Shown here one piece after another: positions 1 through 7,681 of a DNA stretch of 12,744 bases. Position 1 is the stretch's first letter. Every line of letters begins with the position of its first letter. Position numbers and translations under genes: made by a program. The stretch spans positions 1-12,744 of the forward strand of contig NZ_CAKUAL010000057.1 in NCBI RefSeq assembly GCF_934636505.1, written 5' to 3'. The stretch is from an uncultured Ellagibacter sp. Lineage in GTDB: Bacteria; Actinomycetota; Coriobacteriia; Coriobacteriales; Eggerthellaceae. Under the pieces are notes generated by a model. That model did not search any database and was not told the origin of the DNA. It saw only the letters and a program-made list of their open reading frames with translations.

Positions 1-1353
1 TTCGACGGCGGGCTTACGGTCTACACCACGATCGACCCGACGCTTCAGGGCTATGCGGAGGAAGCGGCAGCGGAAGTGTACGACGATATGGCAAGGACCG
101 GCGATAGCGACGTGAGCCTTTCTATGACGTGCATCGACCCGAACACCGGCTACGTGCTCGCCATGATCGGCGGGAAGGATTGGTCGGACAGCCAGTTCAA
201 CCTCGCAACGAGCGCGACGGGACGCCAGGCGGGATCGTCGTTCAAGGCGTTCACGCTGGCCGCCGCCATCGAGCAGGGCATCAGCCCGAAAACGGTTATC
301 GACTGCTCCACGGGGTTCGTGAACGCAGCATGGAGCAAGCCCGTCACCAACTATGCGGGTGCGAACTACGGGTACCTTTCCATCGAGCGGATGACCTGGG
401 TCTCCGCTAATACCGGCTTCGCCCGCCTTGTCACCGACCCCGACGGCGTGACGCCGCAGAGCCTGCTCGACATGGCGGCGCGCCTCGGCGTTTCCGGCGA
501 CACGAAGTACGGCTACGGAGCCTACCCCGCGCTCACGCTCGGTGCCGCGCAGACGAACACGCTGCGCATGGCGAGCGCCTACGGAGCATTCGCGACCGGG
601 GGCATCCGACACCCCGACACCTGCATCACCCAGGTGATCGCGCAAGACGGCACGACGCTTATCGACAACACGGAGGTTCCGGGCGAGCAGGTGCTTTCCC
701 CCGAAGTTGCAGGTGAGGTGACCCGCGTGCTGCAAGGCGTGGTCACCCAGGGAACCGGGCGCGGGTCGGCGCTGCCGTCGGGCCAGGTGAGCGCAGGCAA
801 GACGGGCACGTCCCAGGAGCATCGCGACCTGTGGTTCTGCGGCTACACCCCGCAGCTTTCCTGCGCGGTTTGGACGGGCGCCGTGCAAGAACGGGAGATG
901 TGGGAAGCGCCCTGGTGCAAGGACGCCTGGAGAATCTTCATGTCGCTTGCCCTTGACGGTCGCGAGAGGGTAGACTTCCCCGCTGCCGCCGAACCGAAAT
1001 ACGACAGCGACTTCAACAAGAAGCAGTCGATATACAGCGAAGACGCCGCGAAGGACACCATCGCGCAGCTTTCGGGCGCAAGCTTGGCCGAAGTGCAGGC
1101 AGCGCTGGGGAGCAACCTCACCATCGTGGAAACCTATAGCTCCACCGTGGCCGCGGGCTCGATAGTGAAGATCGAGTTCGCGAACGGTACCTACACCGCC
1201 TATGTGTCGATTGGCCCCGACCCGAACGCGGGCAGCGATAGCGGCGGCGGCGCGGACTCGGGCGAGGAGCCACCTGGCGGAGGCGAAGGCCCCGTGGGTC
1301 CGCCCGATGACGGTGGGCAACCAGGCGGCGAAGGCGGCGAGCCTGCTCCATAG
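1..1353 (+). CDS. Penicillin-binding protein, probably class A, 5'-truncated by the window edge (transpeptidase plus PASTA-like domain)
   Basis: Transpeptidase that cross-links peptidoglycan outside the cytoplasmic membrane. The reading frame is open from base 1 and 450 residues are visible; the GTG at 76 is internal, not the start, because residues 1-13 (FDGGLTVYTTIDP) already match the conserved linker before the transpeptidase domain of class A proteins. Numbering from base 1, the active-site SxxK motif is S79-K82, the SxN motif is S135-A136-N137 and the KTGT motif is K267-T270, so the catalytic triad of motifs is intact. Residues about 349-405 look like one PASTA domain, followed by a Gly/Pro/Glu-rich tail (about 409-450). 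The glycosyltransferase domain and membrane anchor would lie upstream and cannot be seen, so class A rather than class B is inferred from the linker and from similarity to the paralogue at 2168-4393. The two genes are convergent. Confidence 0.93.
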   Translation, partial: FDGGLTVYTTIDPTLQGYAEEAAAEVYDDMARTGDSDVSLSMTCIDPNTGYVLAMIGGKDWSDSQFNLATSATGRQAGSSFKAFTLAAAIEQGISPKTVIDCSTGFVNAAWSKPVTNYAGANYGYLSIERMTWVSANTGFARLVTDPDGVTPQSLLDMAARLGVSGDTKYGYGAYPALTLGAAQTNTLRMASAYGAFATGGIRHPDTCITQVIAQDGTTLIDNTEVPGEQVLSPEVAGEVTRVLQGVVTQGTGRGSALPSGQVSAGKTGTSQEHRDLWFCGYTPQLSCAVWTGAVQEREMWEAPWCKDAWRIFMSLALDGRERVDFPAAAEPKYDSDFNKKQSIYSEDAAKDTIAQLSGASLAEVQAALGSNLTIVETYSSTVAAGSIVKIEFANGTYTAYVSIGPDPNAGSDSGGGADSGEEPPGGGEGPVGPPDDGGQPGGEGGEPAP

Positions 1354-1470
1354 GGGCTTTGAGCATCCGTACGGCAGCCGAAAGGTGCGACATGGCTCGA
1401 TGCAGGCCGTCGCAGCAGACATCCGCCCATGCCTCGATTGGCGGCACCCTACCAGCATAAGCGAGAAACA

Positions 1471-1509
1471 CGAAGGCGGCGGCCCGCATGATGCAGGTCG
1501 CCGCCTTCG
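1471..1509. terminator. Long hairpin between convergent genes, possible bidirectional terminator
   Basis: Arms 1471-1481 and 1499-1509 (CGAAGGCGGCG and its exact complement) pair over 11 bp. The stem continues inward with a G-U pair, two G-C pairs, one mismatch and three more pairs to a 3-base loop. It lies about 120 bp after the stop of the plus-strand penicillin-binding protein and about 90 bp after the minus-strand lipoprotein gene. The T-run is poor on both sides (TGTTT on the minus strand), so terminator function is inferred from position and stem strength. Confidence 0.5.
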
Positions 1510-1551
1510 CGTTGTGACCAATTCATTTTAAGAATCCGCCGAGCGTTCCCA

Positions 1552-1569
1552 GAGCGAGCAGTCTCGCTC
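1552..1569. terminator. Short hairpin 3' of the lipoprotein gene
   Basis: GAGCGAG (1552-1558) and CTCGCTC (1563-1569) form a perfect 7-bp stem with a 4-base loop, 29 bp past the lipoprotein stop codon. No T-run follows on either strand, so this is a weak terminator candidate or a 3'-end stabilising structure. Confidence 0.3.
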
Positions 1570-1598
1570 ACCTTGGCACTCGGGGGAGAGCCGAAGCG

Positions 1599-2105
1599 CT
1601 AGTCCTTGCCCGCCGCAGCCTCGTCGGCCGCCTTCAACTTATCGATACCCGCATTATAGGCATCCTGGATTGCCTGCAAACGCGAATCGTAAGTGGACCA
1701 ATCGAAGGGTTCGGACGCGGTCGCGCCATCAATCTCCGTGTAAAGCTGGATATAGGAGTTGAGCGCATCCTTCAGGCTGTTCGCGCCGTCAACATAGCCG
1801 GCTGCAACGTCCTTCAAAGGCTCAGGCGCCTCAAGGGAAGACAGGTCGTCGAGCACCTTGAACGCGTTGTCTGCCTGGGTGCGCATGGTAACCACGTCAC
1901 CGCGCGAAACGGCATCGACGAAATCGGAGAGACGGGAATCGAGATCGTCCATCTTCTGATTGACCTGCGTCATGTACTCGCGATTTTCCGATTGCTGATC
2001 GTTTGCCTGATTGGCCGTCTGCTGCATGCAGCCGGAAAGCGCAACGGCGAGCATCGCGCTCACGCAAACGGCGGCAAGCGCGCGGATGAATGAAGATCGG
2101 GTCAT
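1599..2105 (-). CDS. Small helical lipoprotein of unknown function
   Basis: I do not recognise the family. The 168-residue protein begins with a lipoprotein signal peptide: basic TRSSFIR, a hydrophobic stretch (residues about 9-23) and a lipobox LSGC with the lipidated cysteine at residue 26, so the mature 143-residue protein should be anchored to the outer face of the membrane. The mature part starts with a Gln/Asn-rich linker and is then mostly charged and probably alpha-helical, possibly coiled-coil, with no cysteines or enzymatic motif. I start at the ATG at 2105, not the in-frame ATG at 2117, because GGGAGA just upstream of 2105 is a well-placed ribosome binding site that would lie inside the coding sequence of the longer form. 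It is 62 bp downstream of the penicillin-binding protein gene on the same strand, which suggests co-transcription and a possible cell-envelope role; this is only context. Confidence 0.85.
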   Translation of the reverse strand: MTRSSFIRALAAVCVSAMLAVALSGCMQQTANQANDQQSENREYMTQVNQKMDDLDSRLSDFVDAVSRGDVVTMRTQADNAFKVLDDLSSLEAPEPLKDVAAGYVDGANSLKDALNSYIQLYTEIDGATASEPFDWSTYDSRLQAIQDAYNAGIDKLKAADEAAAGKD

Positions 2106-2145
2106 GTGTTCTCCCATCGATGCGCGACAGGGGGCCCGCCGCGCG

Positions 2146-2151
2146 ATTGTA
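2146..2151 (-). promoter_or_regulatory. Candidate -10 box for the lipoprotein gene
   Basis: The minus strand reads TACAAT here, about 40 bp upstream of the chosen lipoprotein start and just after the stop of the upstream gene. No convincing -35 is found 16-18 bp upstream, so the gene may instead depend mainly on read-through. Confidence 0.3.
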
Positions 2152-2167
2152 CGAATCGTGCAAAACT

Positions 2168-4393
2168 CTACTCTATCGGAACCGGCTCAGTGGTTCCACC
2201 GGAACCCCCGCCTGAGCCACCTCCGGAATCGCCGCCGGTCGTGCCTCCTCCGGAATCGCCACCACCTGTGCCGCCAGTCGTGCCTCCGCCGGAATCTCCG
2301 CCGGTGCCCCCAGTGCCACCGGTCGTGCCGTTACCGCCGTTGCCTGTGGTGCCTTGATGGTTCCCCGTGCCGGTCCCGTTTCCGTTCGTTGAATCCCCGT
2401 CGGTCTTCTTATCCTTATCCTTGTCCTCATCGTCTTCTGAGCTGTAGTAGCCGCCGATGTGGTACGTGGTGTCCTCAAAGTTGGTCTTGTACTGGGGATC
2501 GCCCGCCTTCGGGAAATCCTCGGTCGGCTTGCCCTTGAGAACAACGTTCATGAAGTCGGGGAACGTGCTCGCCGCAGACATGCCGCTCGGCACGCGCTGG
2601 GCGTGGCTGTAGTCGCTACGATCGCCGAACCAGATGGCCACGGAAAGCTGCGGGGTGATTCCGCAGAACCAGCTGTCCATGTAGTTTTCAGACGTTCCCG
2701 TCTTACCCGCAGAAACCTGCCCGTTCGAAAGCGCCGCAGCCTGGCCGGTTCCCTTCGTGATAACGCCCTTCATGACCTCGGTGGCCGCGTGGGCGACCTC
2801 GGCGGAGATGGCACGTGTGCCCTTCGGTGCCGAGTTGTCCACCACGATGGAGCCGTTGCGGTCGACGATGCGTTCGACGCACTCGGGATCGTAATGCGTG
2901 CCTCCGTTCGCGATGGTCGCGTACGCGTTCGCCATCTCAAGCGGCGTCACCGATTCGGAACCGAGCGTGAGCGATCCTGTCGCGGTGAGCGGCGAAGTAA
3001 TTCCCATGCGCTTGGCGACATCGACGACCTTGTCCGGGCCGATCGAGAGGATGAGGCGAGCGAACGCCGTGTTCGACGAGACCGCGAAGGCGTCTGAGAT
3101 GCTCTTCGTCCCGTAGTTGGTGTGGTTGATGTTGGCAACTTCCCATCCAGGGAGCTTCGCAGTTGCCGAGGCATCGATCATCGTGCTGGGATCGATACCC
3201 TGCTCGATAGCTGCCACCAGGGTGAACGTCTTGAACGACGAGCCGGCCTGCCTGCCTGACCCGCCCGTGCCGGTGGCCATGTTGACCTGCGAGGCGTCGT
3301 AGTCCTTGCCTCCGACGAGCGCCTTGATGTAGCCGTTGTCGGGGTCGATCGCCACCATGGCGACCTCGTAGTTGTCGCCGGCCGCCTGTTCCTTCTTGCG
3401 CGCAGCCGCCTCGGCGGCCTCCTGCATGGAGACGTCAAGCGTGGTGTAGACCTTCAGCCCGCCCTTGAAAAGCTCGTCTTTGGAGTACGCGTACTTGCCG
3501 TTGGCGTTGGTCAGCTGGTCGCGCACGTAGCTCGTGAAGTACGGATACGCCTCGATTCCCGTGGTCGACGGCTCGGTCGGATTGAGCACGAGGGGCTCGG
3601 CCTGAGCGGCGTCGTGCTCTTCCTGAGTGATGACACCGTTCGAGAGCATGCGGTCGAGCACTACGTTGCGGCGCTTCGTGCAGTTCTCGGGATAGTTGAT
3701 CGGGTTGTTGTACGTTGGCGACTGGGGAATGCCCACAAGCGTCGCCGCCTCCGCAATGGTGAGCTCGCTTGCGTGCTTCGAGAAGTAGCGCTCCGATGCG
3801 GCCTCGATGCCATAGGCGCCCGAACCGTAGTTGATCGTGTTCAAGTACATGAGCAGGATGTTGTCTTTGGAGTACTGCTCCTCAAGCTTGATCGAGATAT
3901 ACGCCTCGCGAACCTTACGCTTGATCGAGATGTCGTCCATCTCCGAAGAGAGAATCGTGTTGCGCACGAACTGCTGCGTGATGGTAGATGCGCCTTCCAG
4001 GTCGCCACCCATGAGGTTGTTCACCAAGGCGCGGCCGATGCCCCACGGGTCGATCGCACCATGGGAGTAGAAGCGCTCGTCCTCCGTAGCAACCGTGCCC
4101 TTGAGCACGTAGTCGCTGATCTCGCTGATTTCGACCGGGTCGCGGTTCTCCAGCTGGAATTCCGCGAGCACCGTCTGGCCGTCGCTCGCGTACACGACCG
4201 TCGGCTGCGCGGTGTTGTACGCGTCGGCGCTCTCGTAATCAGGGAGATCGGTCAGCCAAGACGAGCCGACAGACCAGACGCCCCAGCAAAGCGAGACGAT
4301 GAACACGAAGATAACCGCCACGACGGCGATCACCGCCGTCGACGGATGCTTCTTCTTGATGTTGGCCCTGCTTTTAATCGCACGTGACGCCAC
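2168..4393 (-). CDS. Class A penicillin-binding protein (bifunctional transglycosylase/transpeptidase)
   Basis: Polymerises lipid II into glycan strands and cross-links them. The protein has 741 residues. Residues 1-18 are basic and cytoplasmic, 19-41 are the membrane anchor, and about 70-250 form the GT51 glycosyltransferase domain with EDERFYSHG (E104 the likely catalytic residue), GASTITQQ (134-141) and RKVRE (159-163). A linker with GGLKVYTTLD (311-320) leads to the transpeptidase domain with SSFK (S385 catalytic, K388), SSN (439-441) and KTGT (564-567). All key residues are present. From about 651 comes an acidic/lysine patch and then a Gly/Thr/Ser low-complexity tail ending in TTEPVPIE. 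I chose GTG at 4393 because AGGAGG lies 5 bases upstream and a TACAAT box stands before it. The in-frame extension to 4594 would run through this promoter and the terminator and looks non-coding. It is paralogous to the gene at 1-1353 but lacks the PASTA-like domain. Confidence 0.95.
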   Translation of the reverse strand: MASRAIKSRANIKKKHPSTAVIAVVAVIFVFIVSLCWGVWSVGSSWLTDLPDYESADAYNTAQPTVVYASDGQTVLAEFQLENRDPVEISEISDYVLKGTVATEDERFYSHGAIDPWGIGRALVNNLMGGDLEGASTITQQFVRNTILSSEMDDISIKRKVREAYISIKLEEQYSKDNILLMYLNTINYGSGAYGIEAASERYFSKHASELTIAEAATLVGIPQSPTYNNPINYPENCTKRRNVVLDRMLSNGVITQEEHDAAQAEPLVLNPTEPSTTGIEAYPYFTSYVRDQLTNANGKYAYSKDELFKGGLKVYTTLDVSMQEAAEAAARKKEQAAGDNYEVAMVAIDPDNGYIKALVGGKDYDASQVNMATGTGGSGRQAGSSFKTFTLVAAIEQGIDPSTMIDASATAKLPGWEVANINHTNYGTKSISDAFAVSSNTAFARLILSIGPDKVVDVAKRMGITSPLTATGSLTLGSESVTPLEMANAYATIANGGTHYDPECVERIVDRNGSIVVDNSAPKGTRAISAEVAHAATEVMKGVITKGTGQAAALSNGQVSAGKTGTSENYMDSWFCGITPQLSVAIWFGDRSDYSHAQRVPSGMSAASTFPDFMNVVLKGKPTEDFPKAGDPQYKTNFEDTTYHIGGYYSSEDDEDKDKDKKTDGDSTNGNGTGTGNHQGTTGNGGNGTTGGTGGTGGDSGGGTTGGTGGGDSGGGTTGGDSGGGSGGGSGGTTEPVPIE
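2211..2336 (-). repeat. Degenerate coding repeat in the Gly/Thr/Ser tail of the penicillin-binding protein
   Basis: The tail contains three copies of a GGDSGGG-type unit. The Asp-Ser codon pair recurs at 2225-2230, 2252-2257 and 2291-2296, that is at intervals of 27 and 39 bases, both multiples of three. The repeat is visible at DNA level as well as protein level, so copy number could vary by slippage without breaking the frame. The tail is probably a flexible wall-spanning segment; this is inference from composition. Confidence 0.7.
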
Positions 4394-4418
4394 GGGCACC
4401 TCCTCGTTAGTCCAAAGT

Positions 4419-4448
4419 ATTGTAGCATCGGCTCGCTTTCCCTTCGAA
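4419..4448 (-). promoter_or_regulatory. Candidate promoter of the class A penicillin-binding protein gene
   Basis: On the minus strand TACAAT (4419-4424) is a good -10 match, with TTCGAA (4443-4448) as a weak -35 at 18-bp spacing. The -10 lies about 26 bp upstream of the GTG at 4393 and its AGGAGG ribosome binding site. This supports the 4393 start over the longer frame. Confidence 0.5.
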
Positions 4449-4524
4449 AGCTCCCCCGTTTTGTCAGCAAATGGGCACAAGAGGCGTCGTTTGGCCCATG
4501 ACCTGCTCCTCCCCGTAATACAGA

Positions 4525-4557
4525 AAGGCAGGGGCCGATTTCTCGAACCCCTGCCTT
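4525..4557 (-). terminator. Intrinsic terminator after argH
   Basis: AAGGCAGGGG (4525-4534) and its perfect complement (4548-4557) form a 10-bp GC-rich stem with a 13-base loop. On the minus strand the stem is followed by TTTCTGTATT. It lies 44 bp past the argH stop, so it most likely ends the arginine transcript and insulates the penicillin-binding protein gene. Confidence 0.8.
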
Positions 4558-4601
4558 CGTGATAACGTCGCCGATTAGAGCGACGAAGCCCCATTGGGAT
4601 G

Positions 4602-6002
4602 CTACGCGAGCGATGCCGCGTCGGCCTCGTCGGCGGCGAGCGCCTCTTTCGCCTGGCCGAGTTGCTCTTTCACCGCGGAATTGCCCGTACCGCCGAACGT
4701 GGTGCGCGCGGCGACGATGCTCGCAAGGTCGAGGCACTTCGTGATGTCCTCCTCGAACAGATCGCTTTCCGCCTTGAAATCCTCGATCGAGAGGTCCTCC
4801 AGGCCGCAGGCGCGCTTGTCGCACAGAAGCACGAGATGGCCCACGATCTCGTGCGCACGGCGGAAAGGAAGACCCTTCTTCGCCAGGTAATCGGCCACGT
4901 CCGTCGCGGCGAGATAGCCCTTCTTCGCCTGCTCGAGCATGGCATCGGGGTGAATTTCCATGGTGTCGATCATGCCCGTGGCGCACCGATAGCAGTCCTC
5001 GAGCGTTTTCGCAGCGTCGATGACACCTTCCTTGTCCTCCTGCAGGTCCTTGTTGTACGCAAGGGGAAGCGACTTCATCGTGACGAGCAGCGCGACCAAG
5101 TCGCCGATCACGCGCCCGGACTTGCCGCGGATGAGCTCGGCGAAGTCGGGGTTTTTCTTCTGCGGCATGATAGACGAGCCCGTCGAGAAGGAGTCGGACA
5201 GGGTGACGAAGCCGAACTCCGCCGTCGACCAGAGAATGATCTCCTCGCACAAGCGCGACAGGTGCATGCACGACACGCTGCAGGCATACAGAAGGTCAAG
5301 CAGGAAATCGCGGTCGGAGACGGCATCGAGCGAGTTGGGGATCACGCGCGAGAAGCCGAGCGTCTCGGCCGTCATGAAGCGGTCAAGCGGGTAGGTGGTG
5401 CCGGCGAGCGCTGCGGACCCGAGCGGGTTCGCGTCCGCGGCGTCGTATGCCGCGCGCAAGCGATCGAAGTCGCGATCGAGCATCCACACGTACGCGAGCA
5501 TATGATGGGAGAAGAGCACCGGCTGCGCATGCTGCATGTGCGTATAGCCAGGCAGAATGACGTCGAAGCGCTTCTCCGCCTGAGACACGAGCGCATGACG
5601 AAGCTCCACGTTTGCAGCCATCAGGTCGCGCGCCCGCTTCTTTGCGAACAGACGCGTGTCGGTGCAGACCTGGTCGTTGCGGCTGCGACCCGTGTGAAGG
5701 CGCGCGCCCGCATCGCCGATTTCTGAGGTGAGCACGCTCTCGATGGACATGTGGATGTCCTCGTTGTTGATGTCGAACGGGAAGTTGCCCGCCTCGATCT
5801 CGCCCTTGATGCGCAGAAGGCCCGCGTCGATCTTGTCGGCATCCTCCTGCGAGATGACGCCTTGGTGCGCGAGCATCGCCGCATGGGCGCGCGAACCTGC
5901 GATGTCCTGCGCGTAGAGCTGCTTGTCGACGGGAAGAGATGCGCCGAAGCGCTGCGTGAACTCGCTCACGCCCTCTTCGAATCTGCCTGACCAAAGTGCC
6001 AT
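4602..6002 (-). CDS. argH: Argininosuccinate lyase
   Basis: Splits argininosuccinate into arginine and fumarate, the last step of arginine biosynthesis, as a cytoplasmic homotetramer of the fumarase/aspartase superfamily. The 466-residue length is normal. Visible conserved stretches are the N-terminal MALWSGRFEE, HTGRSRNDQV (103-112), YTHMQHAQP (153-161, the region with the catalytic His) and the superfamily signature GSSIMPQKKNP (275-285) with the catalytic serine loop. The ATG at 6002 is supported by the family-typical first residues and by GAAAGGG upstream, though the spacing of about 9 bases is a little long. It is the last gene of the arginine series, about 400 bp after argG, and is followed by a strong terminator. 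The unusually large gap from argG, filled with inverted repeats, suggests that its expression may be set separately from the upstream genes. Confidence 0.98.
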   Translation of the reverse strand: MALWSGRFEEGVSEFTQRFGASLPVDKQLYAQDIAGSRAHAAMLAHQGVISQEDADKIDAGLLRIKGEIEAGNFPFDINNEDIHMSIESVLTSEIGDAGARLHTGRSRNDQVCTDTRLFAKKRARDLMAANVELRHALVSQAEKRFDVILPGYTHMQHAQPVLFSHHMLAYVWMLDRDFDRLRAAYDAADANPLGSAALAGTTYPLDRFMTAETLGFSRVIPNSLDAVSDRDFLLDLLYACSVSCMHLSRLCEEIILWSTAEFGFVTLSDSFSTGSSIMPQKKNPDFAELIRGKSGRVIGDLVALLVTMKSLPLAYNKDLQEDKEGVIDAAKTLEDCYRCATGMIDTMEIHPDAMLEQAKKGYLAATDVADYLAKKGLPFRRAHEIVGHLVLLCDKRACGLEDLSIEDFKAESDLFEEDITKCLDLASIVAARTTFGGTGNSAVKEQLGQAKEALAADEADAASLA

Positions 6003-6033
6003 GGTGTGTGCCCTTTCAATCTATGGAGATCGC

Positions 6034-6126
6034 CAGAGTGTAATTCCCGACGGTCTTCAGTCGCTCAGACAGTCCTCGCTTCGCTGCGGAACTCGCTTTG
6101 TGAAGGCCGTCGGGAATTACACTCTG
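6034..6126. repeat. Large inverted repeat (26-bp arms, 41-base loop) upstream of argH
   Basis: The arm at 6034-6059 (starting CAGAGTGTAATTCCCGACGG) and the arm at 6101-6126 (ending in its exact complement) pair over 20 bp without error, then one G-T pair, then 5 more bp. The 41-base loop holds several CTCGCT/TTCGCT-like motifs. It ends only 31 bp before the argH start. The perfect arms are far longer than a terminator needs and no T-run follows on the minus strand, so it resembles a palindromic dispersed element or a structured leader more than a classical terminator. Confidence 0.85.
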
Positions 6127-6141
6127 CGTTTTGCCTACGAG

Positions 6142-6167
6142 AAGGGCGCCCTTTTGTGAGCGCCCTT
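6142..6167. repeat. Hairpin in the argG-argH gap
   Basis: AAGGGCGC (6142-6149) and GCGCCCTT (6160-6167) form a perfect 8-bp stem with a 10-base loop. On the minus strand the sequence after the stem is CTCGTAGG, not a T-run, so it is only a weak terminator candidate for the upstream argC-G transcript. Confidence 0.5.
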
Positions 6168-6369
6168 GGGTCGTTCGCTTCTGAAGACAACGCTCGCTTC
6201 GACCCTGTTCAACCTGTGGGATTCGGAAAGTCGCAGGTCGAGCAAGAGTCAGCGAGCGGCGTTCTGGCGAGTGCAGATGGCGCGAAAGGTTGAAGAAGCG
6301 TACTTAAGATACGCGACAAAACCCTGGAGCGCCAGCTGTGCCGCCGGAGCGCCGCACAGCGTCGGCTCG

Positions 6370-6395
6370 TTTCGCTGGTCGGCAGACCAGCGAAA
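6370..6395 (-). repeat. Strong hairpin directly after the argG stop codon
   Basis: TTTCGCTGGTC (6370-6380) and GACCAGCGAAA (6385-6395) pair perfectly over 11 bp with a 4-base loop, starting 6 bp after the argG stop codon. There is no U-tract after it on the minus strand. It could shield the argG 3' end from exonucleases or act as a factor-dependent termination aid; I see no direct proof of either. Confidence 0.6.
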
Positions 6396-6401
6396 TCTCC
6401 T

Positions 6402-7610
<1,209 letters not shown>

Positions 7611-7654
7611 TTTTGTATCCTTTCCCAGCTCAAAACTGTTTTAACCACGGTAAA

Positions 7655-7677
7655 CCAAATGCACCCTGAGCATTTGG
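7655..7677 (-). repeat. Hairpin between argD and argG
   Basis: CCAAATGC (7655-7662) and GCATTTGG (7670-7677) form a perfect 8-bp stem with a 7-base loop, 4 bp after the argD stop. On the minus strand it is followed by TTTACC, a short T-run, so it could be a partial terminator that lowers read-through into argG. An AAAAC-A-GTTTT palindrome lies a little further towards argG (around 7631-7641). A separate argG promoter here is possible but I find no convincing pair of boxes. Confidence 0.5.
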
Positions 7678-7681
7678 CGAA

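Larger units (their letters stand above)
6003..6401. other. argG-argH intergenic region rich in inverted repeats
   Basis: No credible gene lies in these 399 bp. From argG towards argH the minus strand meets an 11-bp hairpin directly after argG (6370-6395), a GC-rich stretch with two GGAGCGCC direct repeats and a GCTGTGC/GCACAGC stem (around 6325-6360), a GGGTCG/CGACCC pair (6168-6205), an 8-bp hairpin (6142-6167) and the large inverted repeat 6034-6126. A TGTAAT hexamer (plus-strand complement at 6037-6042 and again in the other arm) could serve as a -10 but has no good -35. The region may contain an argH promoter, a processing site or a dispersed repeat. Confidence 0.6.

Noticed and set aside
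4394..4594. N-terminal extension of the class A penicillin-binding protein (67 codons upstream of the GTG)
   Set aside because: It would cross the argH terminator, the TACAAT promoter box and the AGGAGG site, and would bury the basic-plus-membrane N-terminus typical of the family.
4599..5726. Plus-strand open frame of 375 codons
   Set aside because: Fully antisense to argH, whose motifs are intact; composition is that of a shadow frame.
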